Shown in pieces: positions 59,042-64,000 of a stretch of DNA of 64,000 nt. A model generated the notes under the pieces. The model worked only from the letters and a program-made list of their open reading frames with translations. It had not been told where the DNA came from and made no database searches. A program made the position numbers and the translations under genes. Positions within the stretch are counted from its first letter, which is position 1. The number at the start of each line of letters is the position of its first letter. This DNA is from Psychrobacter ciconiae (GTDB lineage Bacteria > Pseudomonadota > Gammaproteobacteria > Pseudomonadales > Moraxellaceae): the NCBI RefSeq assembly GCF_904846055.1, contig NZ_CAJGYV010000001.1:1302001-1366000 (forward strand). The letters run 5' to 3'.

Positions 59042-60943
59042 TTACGATTTTTTGCTCATGTCAATTTCTTTGCGCCTACGCGGCGCCTTGAGATGCTCAT
59101 CAAAGCTCGCATCGGCAATCGCCCTTGCTTGCTCTTGTTTTGCTGTCACATCGACCGGTTTTGGCTGAACCTCATCATCGACAACCAAAGCCACCAACTT
59201 ACAATCTATCGGGATTTGGTTATCAAATTTATCAGTAATGACGTGCAATTTGCCGTCTTTATCGATGGTATAAAGCGGCACAAACTGCTTATTATCGGCT
59301 TTATATTGCGCAAAGCTATAACTGTCGGTGAGGTTGGTAATTTTAATCCGCGCTTTTTTTGACAGCATACTGGCAAGTTTGGTGTAGGTGACATCTTTGC
59401 CAAACAGCCACTGTGATTGAAAGCTGCTTTGTTTGTCGTCGCGCTCATTTTTGACTTTTTCATCGCTAAATTTTAGCCGAAAAAGCCTTTGTTCACCAAA
59501 TTCATGGCGGTAGTGGATTTCTGATAAGGTGTTCAGCTCGCGGTCGGTACTCATGGCAAACAAGCGCCCAATACCGATTAAGTCCAAATGGTGCGAGGCG
59601 TGCTCAGAAACCGGATTGCCAAAGTAGGTTCGCAGACCGCTCATGCGCGCGCGAGCAATATTGCTATAGTTATTGTGCGCGACGATAACATCAAAGCCTT
59701 GGTCTTTTAACGAAGTCGCAACCAGCAGCGCCACAGGATTTGAGCCGACAATCAAAATACCGTTGGTCGCAGGTTCGCGAACGCCAAGGAGCTTGGCAAC
59801 CGATTTTGCGCCCAAGCCTTGAATCATCACCGTTCCAATAATGACCATAAACACCAATGGCACTAAAAGCTCAACGCCGGCAATGTCATATTCTTGCAAG
59901 CGAATGGCAAACAGTGACGAAATCGCTGCCGCCACAATCCCGCGCGGACCAATCCAACTGATCATCAGCTTTTCATTGGTTTTTAGGCTTGAGCCTATCG
60001 AGGACACCCAAACCGACAGCGGTCGCGCCACAAACATAATAATGCCAAGCAGCACAAGTCCTTTAATACCAACGCTAAGTAAGCTATCTAACTCAACTCG
60101 AGCCGCAAGGACGATAAATAAAACCGAAACCAGCAATAATGTGAGCGACTCATTAAATTCCAAAATGGTATCGCGCGGGAATTTTGGCCAATTGGCAAGG
60201 GCAATGCCCAGAACAGTGACCGTCAGCAGCCCCGACTCGTGCTCCAAATGATTTGAAATCGAAAACAGCGCCAACACAAACGCCAAGGTAAACACATTTC
60301 GCAAGAATTCTGGAATCATATGCCGGCGCATCAAAAACGCCAACACATAAGCCCCAAGTAGCCCTAAAACGCTTGAAAGTACCACGATTTTGGCGAACAG
60401 CAATAAGCTGCTTGCCTCGCCGCCTGAGATGATATATTCATAAACGAGCACCACCGCGATTGCGCCAATGGGGTCGATAATGATGCCTTCCCATCTTAAA
60501 ATATTAGCAATGGTTTTGTTGGGGCGGACGCTTTTTAGCAGCGGCACAATCACCGTAGGTCCGGTCACACAAACCAGCGAGCCAAACAGCAGCGCGATAA
60601 TCGGATCAACATCAAATAAAAAATAAGTCGATAACGCAACGACGGTAATGGTGATTAACACCCCGACCGAAACGAGCATCCGAACGACCGTACCGTGCTG
60701 TTTAATTTCATCAATTTCTAAGGTCAATGAGCCTTCAAATAAAATGATGGCAACACCTAAGGAGATGAGCGGAAATAACAGCTCGCCAAGCAGCAGATCA
60801 GGGTCAAGATAGCCCAAAACTGGACCAATAATGATACCAATTACCAACAAAAACAAAATCGAGGGCTGCTTTAAGTACCAAGCCAACCACTGAGCGGCAA
60901 TGCCGATGCCAACAATCGAGGACAATAATAATGCCGTATCCAT
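59042..60943 (-). CDS. CPA1-type Na+/H+ antiporter with C-terminal nucleotide-binding domain
   Basis: A 633-aa protein. About 12 membrane helices in the first 390 residues, with CVTGPTVIVPLLKSVRPNKTIANILRWEGIIIDPIGAIAVVL, the conserved 'TGP' and Glu/Asp of NhaP-type exchangers, and WIGPRGIVAAAISSLFA. The C-terminal half contains a Rossmann-like segment (GILIVGSNPVALLVATSLKDQGFDV, YFGNPVSEHASHHLDLIG), similar to TrkA-N/RCK domains, possibly for regulation by nucleotide. It exchanges monovalent cations for protons across the inner membrane. Convergent with tmk. Confidence 0.88.
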   Translation of the reverse strand: MDTALLLSSIVGIGIAAQWLAWYLKQPSILFLLVIGIIIGPVLGYLDPDLLLGELLFPLISLGVAIILFEGSLTLEIDEIKQHGTVVRMLVSVGVLITITVVALSTYFLFDVDPIIALLFGSLVCVTGPTVIVPLLKSVRPNKTIANILRWEGIIIDPIGAIAVVLVYEYIISGGEASSLLLFAKIVVLSSVLGLLGAYVLAFLMRRHMIPEFLRNVFTLAFVLALFSISNHLEHESGLLTVTVLGIALANWPKFPRDTILEFNESLTLLLVSVLFIVLAARVELDSLLSVGIKGLVLLGIIMFVARPLSVWVSSIGSSLKTNEKLMISWIGPRGIVAAAISSLFAIRLQEYDIAGVELLVPLVFMVIIGTVMIQGLGAKSVAKLLGVREPATNGILIVGSNPVALLVATSLKDQGFDVIVAHNNYSNIARARMSGLRTYFGNPVSEHASHHLDLIGIGRLFAMSTDRELNTLSEIHYRHEFGEQRLFRLKFSDEKVKNERDDKQSSFQSQWLFGKDVTYTKLASMLSKKARIKITNLTDSYSFAQYKADNKQFVPLYTIDKDGKLHVITDKFDNQIPIDCKLVALVVDDEVQPKPVDVTAKQEQARAIADASFDEHLKAPRRRKEIDMSKKS

Positions 60944-61347
60944 ACCTGCCCCTTAGCTGAAAAAAGCCACGGGCGGCGCTATGGCGGCATGGTTTAAAGC
61001 ATCGGGCAAAGACTTTGGCATAAGCATCATCATGGGCTAATCGTTGAAATAATGATCATATCACGATTTTATTAATGGTGTTTTTAGGCGCGCCGCTTTT
61101 ACCAGCGTGATATAAAACCCAGATTAACGTTTTGCTAAATAAGTCAATAGCCATCAAGCTGACTTTGTTGCATAATAAGGCAAACGCTTTTGGGCTTGAA
61201 AAGCCATTGACATCATTACTATTTTTTTACTGAAAATTTGTGAACCACAATTTGGCAACCAAGCTCATAGCAACCAGCTTAAAATCAATAGCGGTCATTT
61301 CATTTATGCCGCGTTAATGTGGTTACTTGTTATAAAAGGGAAGTGAA
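60944..61347. other. Divergent spacer antiporter-degQ
   Basis: About 400 bp. No gene, no clear promoter motif beyond AT-rich sequence. A GACTTTGTTGCA string near 61164 recalls transposon ends but has no partner. Confidence 0.5.
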
Positions 61348-62844
61348 ATGCTCAGACAACCCGAAGGTCAAACTGACCCATTATCAAAAAAATTGTGGCT
61401 AAAAAGCGCCTCATTTAAAAAGTCGCCATTTAAAACACTGTCAAAAAATATGCTTGCCCAAGCGTTAAGCCTTGCCATTGCAACCGCTGGCGTGACCAGT
61501 CTTGGTTTGATAACCCAAGCTCAAGCGGCAGTGACGACTGCTGATTTTTCAGGATTGGTTCAGCAAGTCACCCCTGGCGTTGCTCGGGTGAACGTCACCA
61601 AAACAATCAGCGAAGCGGAGCTTGCCAACGCGCAAACGGCAGAGCTGTTGCGGCAGTTTTTTGGCGACCGCATCCGCATTCCAGAGACACAAAGCCCTGC
61701 CATTGAGCACGCTTATGGCACTGGGTTTTTTGTCAGCCGCGACGGCTATATGCTCACCAACCACCACGTGGTCGAGGGCGCGGACAAAATCACCGTGACC
61801 TTAAATGACCGAACTGAGCTTGATGCCAAATTGATCGGCAGCGATGAACGCTCCGATGTGGCGGTGTTAAAAGTGAGCGGAAATAACTTTCCGGCATTGC
61901 CCATTGGTGATTCCAATGCTTTAAAGGTGGGCGAGCCAGTTTTGGCGATGGGGTCGCCTTTTGGCTTTGATTACTCAGCGTCCGCCGGAATTGTCAGCGC
62001 CAAATCACGAAGCTTTTCGCGCGAAACCAGCGTGCCGTTTATCCAAACCGATGTTGCGCTTAATCCGGGCAACTCAGGCGGACCTTTGTTTAATCAGCGC
62101 GGTCAAGTCGTTGGCATCAACTCGCGCATTTTTAGCGGCACGGGCGGCTATATGGGACTGTCATTCTCCATTCCCATTGATGCGGCAATGGATATTTACG
62201 AGCAGCTAAAAACCACCGGTCAAGTGGCGCGGGCGTATCTTGGCATTTATCCGCAAGACATCGACCGCAACCTTGCCGAAGCTTACAAATTGTCCAAACC
62301 ACAAGGTGCGCTATTGACCCGCGTTGCTCCTGATTCACCGGCGCAAAAAGCAGGGCTCAAGGCAGGCGACATCATTTTGCAATATAACACGATCAAAATC
62401 GTTGAGTCCTCGGACTTATTAAACGCCATCAACCGCGCCCGAACCAATGATGCCTTTAAAATCCAGCTGCTTCGCAATGGCAAGCCATTAACCGTAACTG
62501 GCAATTTAGTCGCCGCGCCAAGTGACGTCCAAGCCGAAGGTCGTGATAAATTAGACAGCGATGTCAGATTGGGGCTCCGCCTGCGAAACCTCACGCCCAC
62601 AGAAAAAAGTGAGATTGCCAAAGACAATAAAACCGGCATTTTAATCACCGCCGTTGACCCAACGGGGCTTGCTGCCCGATCAGGGCTGATGACCGGCGAT
62701 GTGGTCACCAATTTGCATCAAAAGAAAATTGCCAATGTGACCGATTTTTCTAGTGCCATCTCGTCATTGCCCAAAAAAGGCGTGGTGACCATTGAGATTA
62801 TCCGCCAAGGCATTCCGGCGATTATTGGACTACGGATTGAATAG
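61348..62844 (+). CDS. Do-family periplasmic serine endopeptidase (DegQ/MucD-like)
   Basis: A 498-aa HtrA-type protease. A basic 35-residue stretch precedes the signal hydrophobic core (LAQALSLAIATAGVTSLG) and the cleavage region QAQAAVTT. Catalytic triad: His140 in LTNHHVVEG, Asp170 in RSDVAVLKV, Ser243 in GNSGGPLFN. Two PDZ domains follow (RAYLGIYPQDIDRNLAEAYK and VRLGLRLRNLTPTEKSE starts). It degrades or refolds envelope proteins. A GGAAG precedes the ATG; an internal start nearer the hydrophobic core (Met35) would give a more usual signal peptide. Confidence 0.93.
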   Translation: MLRQPEGQTDPLSKKLWLKSASFKKSPFKTLSKNMLAQALSLAIATAGVTSLGLITQAQAAVTTADFSGLVQQVTPGVARVNVTKTISEAELANAQTAELLRQFFGDRIRIPETQSPAIEHAYGTGFFVSRDGYMLTNHHVVEGADKITVTLNDRTELDAKLIGSDERSDVAVLKVSGNNFPALPIGDSNALKVGEPVLAMGSPFGFDYSASAGIVSAKSRSFSRETSVPFIQTDVALNPGNSGGPLFNQRGQVVGINSRIFSGTGGYMGLSFSIPIDAAMDIYEQLKTTGQVARAYLGIYPQDIDRNLAEAYKLSKPQGALLTRVAPDSPAQKAGLKAGDIILQYNTIKIVESSDLLNAINRARTNDAFKIQLLRNGKPLTVTGNLVAAPSDVQAEGRDKLDSDVRLGLRLRNLTPTEKSEIAKDNKTGILITAVDPTGLAARSGLMTGDVVTNLHQKKIANVTDFSSAISSLPKKGVVTIEIIRQGIPAIIGLRIE

Positions 62845-62886
62845 CGGTTCCCCTAAAAAACCGATTTATTTTTAAAATAATGACCA

Positions 62887-63744
62887 GGGCGTGTTGAACA
62901 TTGGGAAGAAATTGATGGCAAAAAAATAGCGAACGGTTAATCTTTAAGTTCTCACACAAAAAAGATGCCGATCGCTATGCCTCGCACGATGCTCACAGAT
63001 GAACACTGGACAAGACTAAGACCTATCTTACTCGAATTAAATCTCTATGACAAAGTAAATCTTAGGAGAACGGTTGAAGGCGTGCTATATCGGATGCGCG
63101 TTGGTTGTCCTTGGCGTGACTTACCAGAGTATTTTGGCAAGTCTAATACCGTCTACAAAGCATTCCGGCGCTGGTCTGCCAGCAATAAGCTGATTGCGCT
63201 GTTTGAATTATTGATCAAAGGCTCAGACCTTGAATGGGTCTTCATTGATGCCACTCATGTCAAAGCGCATCAGCACAGCAGTGGTGCTCATGAGAATGCT
63301 CAGGCCATTAGTAAAAGCGTTGCAGGTCGAGCGACCAAGATTCACTTAGCCGTTGATGCTCATGGCAATCCCATCATCTTTATTCTATCTGATAGCACCA
63401 CTCATGATGTAAAAGTGGCACCAGACTTGGTAGACAAAGTTGACTTGAGCAACACGGAGATTTTATGTGCTGATAAAGGCTATGATTCTGAGGCACTGCG
63501 AGAGCATATTAAACAGGCAGGAACGCGTGATAATATCCCTCGAAGAGCAAACACTAAGTCCTCTAATGATCATATGGATTGGGACTTGTACAATGTACGT
63601 CACTTAGTGGAAAACGCTTTCGCTAAGCTTAAAAACTATAGGGCAGTTGCCACCAGATTTGATAAGCTCAAGCAGAGTTATGAGAATACGGTCGCGCTCG
63701 CTTGTGCTTATATCTGGCTGAAATTATGAATGTTCAACACCCCC
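62887..63744 (+). mobile_element. IS5-family insertion sequence
   Basis: Terminal inverted repeats GGGCGTGTTGAACATT (62887-62902) and AATGTTCAACACCCCC (63729-63744) match in 15 of 16 positions. One intact transposase gene lies within; its stop codon overlaps the right repeat's start. Flanks are CA on both sides (62885-62886 and 63745-63746), a possible 2-bp duplication. Length about 858 bp. It sits between degQ and dapA. Confidence 0.88.
62965..63729 (+). CDS. IS5-family transposase
   Basis: A 254-aa DDE transposase in a single frame. N-terminal MLTDEHWTRLRPILLELNLYD and GCPWRDLPEYFGKSNTVYKAFRRW; catalytic Asp in WVFIDATHVKAHQH, Asp in ILCADKGYDSEALR and Glu in LVENAFAKLKNYRAVATRFDK. The pattern is that of the IS427-like group of IS5; those often need a frameshift between two frames, but here the frame is continuous. 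Intact and probably functional. Confidence 0.93.
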   Translation: MPIAMPRTMLTDEHWTRLRPILLELNLYDKVNLRRTVEGVLYRMRVGCPWRDLPEYFGKSNTVYKAFRRWSASNKLIALFELLIKGSDLEWVFIDATHVKAHQHSSGAHENAQAISKSVAGRATKIHLAVDAHGNPIIFILSDSTTHDVKVAPDLVDKVDLSNTEILCADKGYDSEALREHIKQAGTRDNIPRRANTKSSNDHMDWDLYNVRHLVENAFAKLKNYRAVATRFDKLKQSYENTVALACAYIWLKL

Positions 63745-63862
63745 CAATAAAAATGTTAATCAACGAGCACTTATCGGCAAATTAAAGTATGCTACACTAG
63801 CACCAGAATTTTCATAAGTGTTAATTTACACGACCGCTAACATTTTTAGTAAAGGCAAGGTT

Positions 63863-64000
63863 ATGAGCACAGCATTTGACGATATCAAATCCCGACTTCA
63901 AGGCTCGATGGTGGCGCTGGTAACGCCGATGTTTCCTGACGGGAAGATTGATTTTGAGCGTCTGGCAAAGCTTATCGACTGGCAGATTGAGCAAGGCACG
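63863..64000 (+). CDS. dapA: 4-hydroxy-tetrahydrodipicolinate synthase, N-terminal part
   Basis: The first 46 codons of DapA before the window ends: [20 protein letters not shown], then [20 protein letters not shown]. This is the DHDPS N terminus (GSxVALVTPM ... G.ID...L..L...Q...GT). DapA condenses pyruvate and aspartate semialdehyde for lysine and diaminopimelate. AAGG (63857-63860) precedes the ATG closely. The IS5 element ends 118 bp upstream and may have altered its promoter. Confidence 0.9.
   Translation, partial: MSTAFDDIKSRLQGSMVALVTPMFPDGKIDFERLAKLIDWQIEQGT

Noticed and set aside
61150..61180. Remnant of an insertion sequence end (GACTTTGTTGCA)
   Set aside because: Only one short match to transposon-end-like sequence, with no partner repeat or transposase fragment nearby.
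62845..62875. Terminator after degQ (CGGTT...AACCG)
   Set aside because: Only a 5-bp stem with an interrupted T-run; too weak to list as a feature.
1..64000. CRISPR array, tRNA or rRNA genes, prophage
   Set aside because: I saw no regularly spaced repeats with unique spacers, no cloverleaf with CCA or conserved T-loop, and no phage structural or integrase genes.

Overview
The window is a chromosomal segment of a Moraxellaceae bacterium, most likely Psychrobacter or a close relative. This is inferred from gene order (gltA divergent from sdhCDAB-sucAB-lpd-sucCD, a galU-pgi-ugd-like-manB module, ubiG-mupP-yciK), from protein sequences of clear gammaproteobacterial type, and from moderate GC with AT-rich spacers. 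I see no tRNA, rRNA, CRISPR array or prophage. Most of the window is core metabolism, interrupted by three transposable elements and one solitary restriction gene.

Layout. 1-1918: start of rarA (minus), a small HExxH-type protein and a lipoprotein. 2010-16770: the TCA-cycle supercluster, with citrate synthase on the minus strand and then succinate dehydrogenase, 2-oxoglutarate dehydrogenase with its E3, and succinyl-CoA ligase on the plus strand. Nearly every spacer in this cluster contains an inverted repeat. 16958-22482: sugar-nucleotide genes galU, pgi, a Ugd-like gene that has lost its catalytic residues, and manB. 22602-29903: mazG, a ComEA-like protein, and the run pcnB-folK-panB-panC-rapZ-darP (RNA 3' ends, folate, pantothenate, envelope-precursor control, ribosome biogenesis). 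29985-33749: dsbA, then ubiG-mupP-SDR and a small zinc-finger gene. 33786-34810: a complete IS982-family element with perfect 19-bp ends and a 6-bp target duplication. 34878-44404: ompR without envZ beside it, tex, an exported protein of unknown role, a saccharopine-dehydrogenase-like reductase, a 51-aa membrane protein, phhB, a GNAT protein and ettA. 44475-48755: plsB, ybaK, a CHMI-like tautomerase and a small exported protein resembling lysozyme inhibitors. 48792-50040: a tnpB-only IS200/IS605-type element. 50199-62844: acyl-CoA dehydrogenase, a FUSC-like membrane protein, aroE, a lipoprotein, pabC, a DpnI/Dam-replacing-type endonuclease, mltG, tmk, a Na+/H+ antiporter and a DegQ/MucD protease. 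62887-63744: an IS5-family element immediately upstream of dapA, which runs off the end.

The main points for a second look are: the degenerate Ugd paralogue kept in the sugar module; the DpnI-like nuclease placed tail-to-tail inside the normally continuous pabC-mltG-tmk order; the TnpB whose usual RuvC-II glutamate is absent; the recurrent spacer stem-loops of the TCA cluster, including a long imperfect inverted repeat before sdhC; and a 15-bp tandem repeat in the ubiG leader. No wholly new multi-gene system is evident. All functional calls are by recognition of protein motifs and gene order, without database searches.
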